Assembly (NCBI GenBank): GCA_932521025.1
Contig: OW051468.1
Location: forward strand, 8,184,064-8,248,063
From: Oscheius onirici
Lineage: Eukaryota; Nematoda; Chromadorea; Rhabditida; Rhabditidae
Direction: 5' to 3'
Length of the DNA stretch: 64,000 nucleotides
Positions 35,656-45,699 of the stretch are shown here, piece by piece. The notes beneath the pieces were generated by a model. That model was not told where the DNA came from and did not search any database. It was given only the letters and a program-made list of their open reading frames with translations. Both the position numbers and the translations under genes were made by a program. Each line of letters starts with the position of its first letter. Position 1 is the stretch's first letter.

Positions 35656-38600
35656 ATGACGCCGGCTAGTGCTCGGCTGCTGGAACTCGAAGAGGGCGAC
35701 ATCACTCCAACAGGTTTTTGAAATATAATTGCTATTGAATAGAAAAATGCTTAGTAGTTTGGACGACGACGAAAAAAGAACGAACGCCGAGATCATCGTG
35801 TGGCCTATGGCTGGCCGCATTGATTGCGGTCTTGATGTTTCTGTTTGGCGTCTGTCTGGGAGCTTTTTTGAATGCCCTCACTCCGGAAGGAGCCTTTCCT
35901 TTGGTAAGAGCCTATAGATTGTTCGTACCGCAAATTTAAGGGTTTTCTCGGCAGCGAAGAGCTGACAGCGGCCAACAGTTCTGAGTTCATCATGAGAGGG
36001 AACACTTCACTGGCAGATGATCTGAAAGGACTCGATTCGAATCTGGAAGAATCAGCGAAACGGTGGGAGGATGAGGAAGACGAGGAGGAGGAGTATGTGC
36101 CAAAAGAAGTAGAGGAAGAGGAGGAAGAAGAAACAGCTGTTGGAGAAGCGGAAAATACCGGAGAAGAAATAACTGTGGGTAGTTTTGAGGATGAAGAGGA
36201 GACAACTATTGTTTCTTTGGAAGAGGTGGAACACGAATCAGAAGAAGAGACTACTACAATCGAAGAGGATGAAGAGGAGGAAGAAGAAGAGGAAACAACG
36301 ACAACAGCTAGGCCAAAAACGACCAAGAAGAACGAAAAGTGTCCAGGCTTTCCTTGGAAAAAGGACCGTCTCCCGAAAGATGTTCGGCCACTCTTCTACT
36401 CACTGATGATTCATCCGAATGCGACGACCAACCAGCTTCATGGTCATGTCTCTATCCAGTTGGACGTGAGTTTACACGATCATAGAATCTCACAATTACG
36501 CAATGGCGTACGCTCATTTTTCACCTTGAAGACGACATTTTCGAGATTTTTGATGTTCTGCAAAGTTGTAGCCCTTTATCTCCTCTACAACATTGTAGAA
36601 TGTCGGAAGGTTCGAAAGTGCTGTCTTCAAGGTGAAAACTGCGTATTATTGACAAGGGTCTGGGATTTTATTACAGCCTAACACATCAAAGTAGACGCGG
36701 CAAAAAAATGCATACTACAAAGCTAGATTGTTTTTAGGTTGAAGTCGAGACCGACGTCATCATTCTCCACGCTGAACGGTTGTCCCTGGAAAAGTTTGAG
36801 GTCGAAGTCAATGAGAAGGCTGTAGACGCTAATCATCTTGAATGTTCGGCATTTACCATGTGGGCCTTCAAGCTGAACAAAGCCATCTTCCCAAACAACA
36901 AGGTCAAACTGGAACTGCATTTCAAAGGACAAGTCTTGGGCGACCTACAAGGTCTATATGTCTCGACCCATACCGATGAGAAACAGATCAAGACGAAGAG
37001 TATGGTCACCCAGTTTGAGCCTAGCTATGCTCGAAGAGCCTTTCCCTGCTTTGATGAACCGGAATTTAAAGCCGAGTTCAAGTTATCTGTGGTCCGAGAG
37101 CCGAAAGCTGTAGTCAGAAGCAACACAAACCTGAAAAAGAGCTATGAGATGACGGACGGGTAACTTTGTCTCCTTCTAAGCGATTCCTCTTTCTAGAACT
37201 CATCTCTACTTGGACGAATTCAATCCTACGGTCAAAATGAGTACATATCTTCTTGCTTTTGCCGTCCTGGACGGATATCAGTATGCTCGAAAACTGGCGA
37301 AGAAGACAACGAAGCCAGTTGAGGTCCGACTCTATGCTCCGAAAGATGTCCTGGCTGGACAGAGTGAATTCGGTCTGGATACCGCTGTCAGAGCTTTGGA
37401 GTTCTTCGAAGACTACTTTAACCTATCCTACCCGTTGGAGAAGATTGGTAAGTTTTCATGGCTTTTTCTTGGATGTCTCCACACTTTCAGATCTCCTAGC
37501 TTTGGACGACTTCAGCGAAGGGGCCATGGAAAACTGGGGACTGGTGACCTTCCGCGATTCGGCTCTTCTCTACGCTCCAAACTCGTCGACCCTTTTCCGA
37601 GAATATATTGCTCTGGTTATTTGCCACGAAATGGCTCATCAGTGGTTAGTTCTAACTCGGCTCAAAACTCAGTTTTTTTTGTAGGTTTGGAAATCTGGTG
37701 ACAATGGCCTGGTGGGACGACCTGTGGCTCAATGAAGGCTTTGCCAACTACATGGAGTATCGTTGTGTAGACAGCTTGTATCCCAGTTGGAATATCGTAA
37801 GTTTTGCAGTCGGTCCAGAAGAAAATCTTTCAGATGACCAGATTCTTCGTGGACAACGTCGTCAATTCTCAGGAACTGGACGGTATGCCTTCAAGTCGAG
37901 CCATTGCGTCGGCTGAAGAGGGTCAGGCTTTGATCAATCTCTTCGATGCGATAGCCTATCACAAAGTGAGAATTTCTTCAGATCTTTTGAAAAATTCCTC
38001 AGGCTGCCGCAGTTATTCACATGATCCACCAACTGGCCGGGGAGAAGAACTTCCGAAATGCTCTCATCGAATACCTCAACAAGTTCAAATTTTCCAATGC
38101 TCGCGGCGAAGAGCTCTGGAAGATTGTGGAAAAGAATGCTCATCTGGGAAAAGAAGTTTCGATTAGGGGACTAGCGGATCGCTTCACGACGCAGGTCGGA
38201 TATCCCGTCATCACGGTCAACAAGACGAAGGACGGAGTCGTTGTCGCAGGCAATCAGGTTGGTTTCCATAGGACTTAAGGAAAAACTTCAATTTTCTGGC
38301 TCACGCTTACATTTTCAAACCTCCCGATGTTCTGCAAAGTTGTAGAGCTCGTAAAATACTAAAACTTTGCTGAACAAAATAAAGCAAAAAAAAAGATAAG
38401 CGTGAGCTATAAAGTTGAGGTTTCTGAGCGAGGTCCCGTAGTTCTTTGAGCGGTAAACAAAAGGCACTTTTCCAGAACCGATTTCTATACGATGCCAGCA
38501 AAGTCGATTCCAAGTCAACCTGGCCTCTGCACATAGCTTTTCGCTTAGATGGAGAAGACGAATCAAAAACAAAATGGCTGAAAGAGAACGAGAATACCGT

Positions 38601-40245
38601 CTCTATCAGGCAACCGAAAGGCAGCAATTGGGTTGTTGCCAACAGTGGAGGAATTGGCTACTTCCGAGTACAGTATGATCAGAAATTGTATAGGGCTCTG
38701 GCAGAGCAGTTGGAAGAGGATCACGAGGTGGGAATATAAAGAGATAGTTTAAAAAAGATCTATAGGTCCTGACAACCGTTGACCGAACCATGATTCTGGC
38801 TGACGCTTACGATCTGGCGAGAGGTGCACGTCTCAACATTTCGACCTATCTGAACCTTGTGCAGTATGCTCACGGTAGTTTTCTTCGTTACCACGAATTC
38901 TTACTGTTTTAGAAGAGTCTGACCGGGTCGTCTGGCTCCAACTCTCGCGACACATGCGAGCTATTGAGAACTTGGTTGCCGAGACGGACTTTATCAATAT
39001 TTTCAAAGATTTCGAACGATCGATTCTACTCCCAGCGTACGACAAATACGCATGGAATGAGACGGCTGAACCTGCTTTGAGAGCAAGTTTTTTGGCGAAA
39101 CATGGAACACAAAAAAAGTTTAGTTTGAGCTGTTGCAGTTTGCCTGCAGGTTGCGGATCAGAGACTGTACGAGAAAGACATTCGCGGCGTATAATGACTG
39201 GCAGAAGAACAAAACGAGGTACTTTTCAAGCTGTTTTCACTAGACAAAAGAGTCATTCAGACCGTCTCCCGAAATCACGGGAATCGTTCTGGAAGAAGGA
39301 GTTCGTCAAGGCGGGCCTTTCGCCTTCGAACGATCTCTTGTGTCCCTTCTGAACGGATCTCGCTCCGTGATGGAAAAGCAGCATCTTTTGGGAGCTATAG
39401 CTGCCACACGGAGCCCGGAACTGATCAACAAGCTGCTGAAGCTGCTCACCGACAAATCAGCCCAGATTCGACCGGCTGTTGTGCCACGAGTCATGCATCA
39501 CATCATGTTGAACGAGGTGGCCAGGCCGATTGGCTGGAGGTACTTTAAGATGCACTTTGACCAATTTGTTAAAATGTAAGTATTAAGCAGAGGTTTAACA
39601 CTGAAATCATTTAAGTCTGGGCCAGAGCTCAAACCTTCTTCTTTCATGCATTCGTGCGGCTGCGGAGAGACTGAGCACCGAGGAGGAGCTGGACGAATTG
39701 CAGGAATTTCTCAAAAACCGAAAGGCTGTGAGTCTTGTTCGAGTTATAGTCCATTTGTATCTATGAGCGATTTTTTAAAGGTCAATGACAACATTAGTGT
39801 TAAAAACATTACTCCGGTGTCCCGGAATTCGTACATCGTGTCGGGACCGACCAGGGATGTTCGGATACCGGATTTCCGGATGGCGCCATTTTGAATGTGG
39901 CTGCGTACCAACTCGTAATACATGCAGCCTGCGTATCGATATTTGACTACGGTAGTTGTCGATACGCAGGCCATATGTATTAGGAGTTGGTGCGCAGCCA
40001 CATTCAAAATGGCGCCATCCGGAAATCCGGTATCCAAACATCCCGACAGTCCTGTAAATTGCCCCTCTTTGTTGAAATTTTTTAATTATTTTTAGGTCTC
40101 CCAGAGCGGTGTCAAGCTGGAGCAGATCTTCGAGCAAGTCCGGATGAACATGCAATGGAGACGTCTCCATGAGGACAGTCTCCGCAGCTGGCTCGAGGAA
40201 TGGGACATCCGTCGACGAGTCGTGCAGCGCGCACGACGATTCTAA
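35656..40245 (+). CDS. M1-family metallo-aminopeptidase, type II membrane protein
   Basis: Sixteen exons in phase (35656-35713, 35743-35903, 35941-36465, 36738-37159, 37197-37447, 37491-37644, 37685-37796, 37834-37965, 38003-38257, 38476-38727, 38766-38874, 38913-39082, 39139-39218, 39261-39575, 39616-39727, 40096-40245), 1,085 residues. A short cytosolic head is followed by a membrane anchor ([20 protein letters not shown]), an extremely Glu/Thr-rich stalk of ~120 residues, then the M1 fold: exopeptidase motif GAMENWG (483-489), zinc site HEMAH (518-522) and distal Glu541 in WLNEGFAN, then an ERAP-like helical C-domain. It removes N-terminal residues from peptides at the cell surface. One intron has a GC donor (AGA|GCAAGT at 39083). 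Several introns hold foldback repeats. Confidence 0.88.
36486..36660. repeat. hairpin repeat in aminopeptidase intron 3
   Basis: An imperfect inverted repeat: TTTTCACCTTGAAGACGACATTTTCGA on one side, TCGAAAGTGCTGTCTTCAAGGTGAAAA on the other, around GTTCTGCAAAGTTGTAG and CTACAACATTGTAGAA. The inner GTTCTGCAAAGTTGTAG block is shared with the MITE copies at 38286 and 48131. Confidence 0.5.
38286..38430. repeat. hairpin MITE, recurrent family, copy 3
   Basis: Ends TTCAATTTTCTGGCTCACGCTTA and AAGCGTGAGCTATAAAGTTGAG are inverted copies; the core has GTTCTGCAAAGTTGTAGAGC. It lies in intron 9 of the aminopeptidase gene. Confidence 0.6.
39848..40050. mobile_element. foldback MITE, ~200 bp
   Basis: Long near-perfect arms: CCGGATTTCCGGATGGCGCC, ATTTTGAATGTGGCTGCG, and further out GGATGTTCGGATACC, each mirrored on the other side around a central GACTACGGTAGTTGTC. 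Sits in the last intron of the aminopeptidase gene. Shares GTTGGTGCGCA with the hairpin at 302-358. Confidence 0.7.
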
Positions 40246-40459
40246 TCGAGTCTACTTCCTCTGAGCTGCCGCTCACCAACAACAGACCCATTCTCAAAAT
40301 GTTCACATGACTTGTTAATTATTACTTTTTGTTCTGGAAATGAAAATAGGCCTTCTTTCCCACCCGCTCTTTTCAATTTTCCCGTCACTTTCATTAATAT
40401 TTACAACCACTTTACAGAGACTCTTTATAAGCGGGAAAGATTCCAATTACGGACTCAAA

Positions 40460-41112
40460 ATGGTCTGTCTTCTACCTATTTTTTGTGCCTTTGGACTAAG
40501 TACAGGTACCTTTAGTTTTCGGTTCGGGTTAACTTTTGACCAGCTTTTGATCAAGAATCGGAACATGATGTTGAGAAGAGGGAACTGAAGCCGCACGTTT
40601 ATCAAGCCAAAAAAGCTGGAGCTACTCCGTCTCGACTGACTCTAATTGATCCGGTTCCCAGAGCTCTGGCCATAGAAGAATCGTACGAGTTTCTTTTCCC
40701 TAAGAATGTAAAACCAGTCCTTTCGTATTATGACGAAAATTGAAACCGTTACACTCAGGAGGAGTACGACAAAATAAATGGAAAGACTCAAGCCAAGACA
40801 CTGCCACGAGTCGATGACAACGTTCCTCAAGCTCCAATCTCGAAGCTTGGCAGAACTTTGGACCTTATGATCCAGAAGAAGCCCTTCCCGTCAAGTCAAG
40901 ACAGTACGACCAAGAAGGTCGAACCTCTGAAAGCGAATGTCAAAGTTGCCAGGAAAGGCTCAGGTTCTCTTGGTACTATCAAGCGTGGTAGGTTTTCTTG
41001 AATTTTCCTTGATATTTTTTTTTCAGAAGTTGAAACTGTTGTGAACAACAGCCCAGCGGCCAGATCAAAAGCTTCCTTCCGCCGACGGAACAAAATCGCT
41101 CCGAATTCGTAA
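40460..41112 (+). CDS. secreted basic protein of unknown function (170 aa)
   Basis: Exons 40460-40505, 40556-40707, 40759-40987 and 41027-41112 join in phase. Signal-like start MVCLLPIFCAFGLST, then a low-complexity basic protein without further cysteines: PHVYQAKKAGATPSRL, a LMIQKKPFPSSQDSTTKK stretch and an Arg-rich end ASFRRRNKIAPNS. No domain is recognised. It starts ~215 bp after the aminopeptidase stop on the same strand, close enough for an operon, though that is unproven. Confidence 0.5.
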
Positions 41113-41341
41113 TGATTAGTTTTTTAATGACTAAAGAAATCTAGGCGGTGGAGGCAACGTCACTTGAGGCAACGTCGTGGTCATCCCAAGAGATTCCGGC
41201 AACGGCGGTCCCAAAGCCATTCTGATCTGAGCCCCAATAAAGTTTCCAATTGAATTTTCGATAGACTTATGCTGAGAATTGGTAGTAAACTTTCCGTTCT
41301 TTCGCTAAAAGAGAGAGAGAGGACAATAAGCGACTCCAAAT

Positions 41342-41520
41342 ATGCGTCTTCTTCTACTCTTGGTTCTGATTGGTCTAACAGCTGGTATTGGTCAATTTTT
41401 GTGAAAGGAAAGCCATTTTAAGCCGCTGTCATCTCTAAGGAGAAGACTATTGGCTCCCGCTGCTAAGGCTGGAAGAAGGTTTCGGAGAAGGACAGTAAGC
41501 GACAAAAGAAAAAATAGCGA
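41342..41520 (+). CDS. possible very small secreted peptide gene
   Basis: A signal-like exon MRLLLLLVLIGLTA (from ATG 41342) is followed by a GTATTG donor. After TTTTAAG a second exon gives either a 28-residue peptide ending GSRC or, in the other frame, an Arg-rich tail (SSLRRRLLAPAAKAG). The phase favours the short form. Support is only the signal and splice sites. Confidence 0.3.
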
Positions 41521-41796
41521 AACTGCCTAATCTCTTCAAAAATTGTGAGCAGAAGAATACGAGCGCCACTATTGGAAAATTGTCGTTTTTCTTGGTTCTT
41601 TCCCACCGCCTATAGCAGTCGCTCCGCCGTCTCGCTCTCCAAAACTACATTCGCCTCTCAATCGTTTCAATACACACGCTAGCCTCTTAGTCACAATTTC
41701 AGTGTTTGCCCTGCTGGTGCCCTGCTTATCACTTTCGCCCCTTCATCGATCTCGCATCGGCTCACCTGAGAAGGGCTCTCCTTGCTTTTTGAAAAT

Positions 41797-43767
41797 ATGT
41801 ATGAGAATGAGCCGAAACTGTTCTTTAACTACCCGCTCAGTGTAAGTTTTCTGATCTCTCCAAAAAATGGATGTCACTATATTTGTAAAATTGCTCAAGC
41901 TTCTTCTGACTTTGTAAATTTACCTTGTTTCCAAAAGTCTCAAAATAGCCCTGCAAACACTTGAGGATCTTTGTTTGTTTGTTTTTCTCCTCGATCCGAG
42001 AAGTCAACCAGTTCGAGAGGAGGTTCATAAGAATACGTGTGAATTTCACGCGATCTGGAATTTTCTATTAGCAAAAAACGTCCTAGAAATATCAGCTGAG
42101 TTGCTATCATCTGTTTTATGACAAGACGAGACACGTGTATTTTCAAACGGGGGACTCCCAGTTCAAAAACATGGGTACTTTCACTAACGCGAAATTGCGT
42201 ACAAAAATTTATTCAATTTTGTGCAGCAGCGCGTACGCAAGTTCGCGTAATTGAAGTAGTAGGCATAACCGGGCAGGTGCTATCAGAAAACGAAAAAAAA
42301 ATTTGCAGGGATGCGTCGGTGTGATGGCTTCGGTGGTCCTGGTGACCCAGATCTTTACTCTTCTCTTCACAAGTTCCCTTTTCTGGTTTCTCTTCGAGAC
42401 GGTCTTCTGCTTCTTCTTCGTGTTTGTTCTGTCAGTCGGAGTTCGTCGTCGGAAGCTGGGAATGGTCTCTTGCTATGTCATGTGGCTAGTAACATTCTTC
42501 TTCCTTCCTTGATAATCAGAACTTTTCCAGGTAATTTATATATTTTGGTCGTCAACAGCCATGATCCTGTACATTTGGGCGGATGTTTCTTGCGATCACA
42601 ATCCTAAAATGTGTTACGACAGCTACTGTAACAATACTGGATGGAAGTCCGAAAAGCAGGAAAATTGGTGTGATGCTAACAAGGACGACTATAAAGATTT
42701 GTACAAGCTTCATGGAGGTGGTGAGTTTACAGTCGTGTAAAGAAATTTTTTTAAACCTTTAGCCATTGCTGCCCTGGTTATTTTCGCTGTTTCTACGACT
42801 ATCAGTCTACTTCTCTGCTGCATCCAGATTCGATTCTGTTTCTTATTGTACAAGCATATTCGAACAGAGAGGAGGTAGGTCTTCGGTTTCTGAAAGGCTT
42901 GAACTTTCTTATTTTAACTGCCCCTGACAATAGATCGGGGAACAACTGTTGAAAAAGAAGAATGACAATAAAGTCTATTCAGAAAAAAGAACGCAACAGT
43001 AACCCAAAAATATTTCGCTTGAAGAACCACAAACCCCTGATTTTCAGGGTAAACTGCAACAATTCAAACCGATTTCTTGATTTTTTCAACGGTGAATTGG
43101 CGCGCTACCCTGAAATCAGGGGGTTTGTGGATCTCGAAGCGAAATATTTTTGGGTTACTGTTGCGTTTTTTTTTCTGAGCAGACTTTATATACGCGTGCC
43201 AAATCTTCACATTGCGTACTCTGAGTTTACACCAAAATGCGTACACTTGGAATAATGTAGGTACGCAATTTCGCGTCACTGACAGAGACGTAACGTGGCC
43301 GCTGGGTACATCACACAATCCTTTCTCTGCCCTTCCAAAGATAAATTTCCAGGCTACAAACCGAGCGTCAAGTGACATATCAGCACCGTCCTGCCAACAG
43401 TCCTCCCGTCTACACCCAAGATGTTCCCTGGCCCGAGAAGCCGCCTGGTTACGCCGAGGCCCAGTCACCGGCTCATCTGACTCCCGTCTACACTCCTACT
43501 GAAGAACAGGGCAATTCTGGAGCTCGGTTAGAGACAGGATTTCCTCCGGTCACAGAAAATCAAGAGACTGTACAACGGCCGGATCCTTTTGAACTGACAA
43601 CGATCGACTTGAACGAGACGCCAGTCTTTGGAGAGACTCCAGTACGAGATTCCAGGACAAGTTCGCTGGTTCCGGAAAGTGTTGTGGCGGACAACACAGT
43701 CTCGACGGGACTGAGTGAGACGAATCCTTTTAAAAGTGAAATTGAACACGGGGAACGACAAATATAG
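41797..43767 (+). CDS. four-pass membrane protein with PPVY/PPGY tail
   Basis: Exons 41797-41841, 42309-42488, 42531-42720, 42763-42874 and 43353-43767 give 175 residues. Hydrophobic spans: CVGVMASVVLVTQIFTLLF, a second with ETVFCFFFVFVLSVGV, then VIYIFWSSTAMILYIWA and ALVIFAVSTTISLLLCC. A cysteine-rich loop lies between spans 3 and 4 (C-x4-K-x-C-x4-C, then W-C). The ~135-residue tail has PPVYTQD and PPGYAEA, PPxY-type WW ligands. Same plan as the genes at 484-1740 and 1832-3283. Intron 4 holds a foldback element. Confidence 0.68.
42966..43195. mobile_element. foldback MITE, ~230 bp
   Basis: Arms of about 80 bp: AAAGTCTATTCAGAAAAAAG, CGCAACAGTAACCCAAAAAT, CCTGATTTTCAGGGTA and their complements, around a ~60-bp centre. 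TA-rich flanks suit TA target duplication. Lies in intron 4 of the four-pass PPxY gene. Confidence 0.7.
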
Positions 43768-43843
43768 GTCGGAAGAGAATAAAGATGGGTACTGTTTCGT
43801 TTCTTTCCATAAAACAAAAGACAGGGAGAGCAGAACTTTTTGT

Positions 43844-44076
43844 CTAGAGAGATGCAAAAGAATTTCCATTACGAGTCTTTGCTTCTTTGGGTTTAGTCAG
43901 TGGACTGTCTCCGAATGCGGCAGGACGACGGAAAGACTGCGGAGCGATCATGATAGGACGAATTTTCGGAGTATCGTCAGCACTTTGGACACCTGCATTT
44001 GTAAAATTAATAACAAGTTGAAGGCGATACCCATGAAGGCTCCGGTCAGAACAAAAAGAAGGAGAAGGAAGTGCAT
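43844..44076 (-). CDS. small secreted peptide precursor (64 aa)
   Basis: Exons 44076-44031 and 43992-43844, separated by a 38-nt intron (GTATCG...ATGCAG). Signal peptide MHFLLLLFVLTGAFMG, mature part VQSADDTPKIRPIMIAPQSF then RRPAAFGDSPLTKPKEAK and a Ser-rich end. The RR and KPK sites could be processing points of a neuropeptide-like precursor. No homologue recognised. Convergent with the four-pass PPxY gene, 76 bp apart. Confidence 0.5.
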
Positions 44077-44319
44077 TGTTCTTGTCAGACGACCGGATGA
44101 CAGTCTAATTCGCTTTAAAACCAGCTCCCGGCTGTAAATCTTTGTCGTTCTCATGTGATTTTATCGGAAATTGGCTCTATTTTGCTGATTTCGTTCAGAC
44201 ACCAATGAACACAGGAGTTTCCAATCACATAACTTGAAATTTTTCTCGGCGGAGGCGTGTTGCCTCGAGGAGAGGGCAGCTGGCAGTCTCTGGTTGTGTT
44301 TTGCCTCAAAGAGTCCGCC

Positions 44320-45613
44320 ATGAGCGTCTTTCAACGAGTACGTTTAGTTTTCTCTCTTCCTCAATCGGAAACAATTTCTAGGTCAAAGAAAGAGCTACTG
44401 ATGCCAACTGGGCGACCGTTCCGTACAAGGGCTTCGTTGCCGGAACTCCTTCGAATACTTACAACGAAATCGTCAGCGAGGCGTGAGTTCGGTGTTTTTT
44501 AACCTGTAGGGTCTTTTAGATTGAAAACTATAAATAATTTCTCATAAGAACACGTGGGAGTGGGCCCCTCTTTGACTTATGTTATCCCAGTCAAGAACAG
44601 GCCGAGAAACAGCTGGCAAGTCTCGCGTCCAATTGATGGCACTGGGGGCAATCACCCAATAACAGACATCTTGAACCCATTTCAGATTCCATGACGTGAC
44701 GAACAACTACAATCATGCCAAACATTCCAATTGGGACGAAATGTACAAGCCCTACTTGGGCACATTCAGACAGAGGCCGATGTACACTTCGTTAGCTCCG
44801 TCACTTTGCATGAAACAGAGGTGAGCCAGCGAAAATATTGCGGTGAAATTGGAGAGGGCACCAAGGCAACATTCACGCGTATTTTTAGTGTAAAATTTGA
44901 CAGATTTGACAGAATTTGACAGGGTCAGTTCAAACGTTACTACAATCTTTGAAGTTTTCGTTGTGGGAACAATTTGTGCAAATATATTTGGCAAAAGTTG
45001 AATAATCATCGAAAGATAAATTTGAAACTCTGTGTATTTTTGGTTGGCTGTGTTCAATGTTTATACGGTGAAAATCACTTTAGTTTATTGGCTCTTGCAA
45101 CGAAAAACTTTAAAGATCTAATTTCAATCAGAGCTTTTTTTTCCTTGTTTCAGCAACCGCGCCTGCTCCTACCAACAGACTCCCCACAGGGCCTATAAAA
45201 CGAAACAGGGAGAGTGGATGGTCGAGAGAGATCGCAACTATGGACGTCGTCATTCCGGTGGAGGCTATCACCTGCGAGCTTCTTCAGAACCTCCGGCAGA
45301 ACCGTTGTATAGAAGAACTTTCACCATTCCTACTTCTACTGGACGGTAAAGGGAGAGACTTGTCTTAAACAGGTCTGTTCAGAGTCGAAAACTACTTCCG
45401 TTATTGGCACGGGCGAGCTCACGGTCTTGACTACATCGCCCCGTTCCTCGGACGCGAGGATTGGCGACCAGCTGAGGTTAGAAAGTAGTTGATTCGAAAA
45501 AAAAGCAGTTATTTTAGGATCGCCGCTACCACCGAATCTTCTGGTCTCCGGAATTCTTAAACATTACTCCGTCTTGTCGTCACGCTGCCCAGTTCATGCT
45601 TTCCGCCTATTGA
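44320..45613 (+). CDS. aromatic-rich conserved-looking protein (211 aa), function unknown
   Basis: Exons 44320-44337, 44382-44482, 44686-44820, 45154-45345, 45383-45476 and 45518-45613, all in phase. It lacks a signal or membrane span. It is unusually rich in Tyr, Trp, Arg and His: NYNHAKHSNWDEMYKPYLG, a YQQTPHRAYKTKQGEWMVERD-like stretch, GGGYHLRASSEPPAEPLYRR, and the end YFRYWHGRAHGLDY...RIFWSPEFL. The composition suggests a cytoskeletal or filament-associated protein, but I cannot assign a family. Confidence 0.6.
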
Positions 45614-45699
45614 TCACTTTCTATGTAAAAATGTGAACGATTCGAATGAAAAAAAGGTTTATTACGCGAGTTTGGAAAGAGTTTTGTACGTGTAAAGCT

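Noticed and set aside
35805-36326. Minus-strand open frame rich in Ser/Val
   Set aside because: It is the antisense shadow of the GAA/GAG-rich acidic stalk of the aminopeptidase; repetitive codons keep the opposite frame open.
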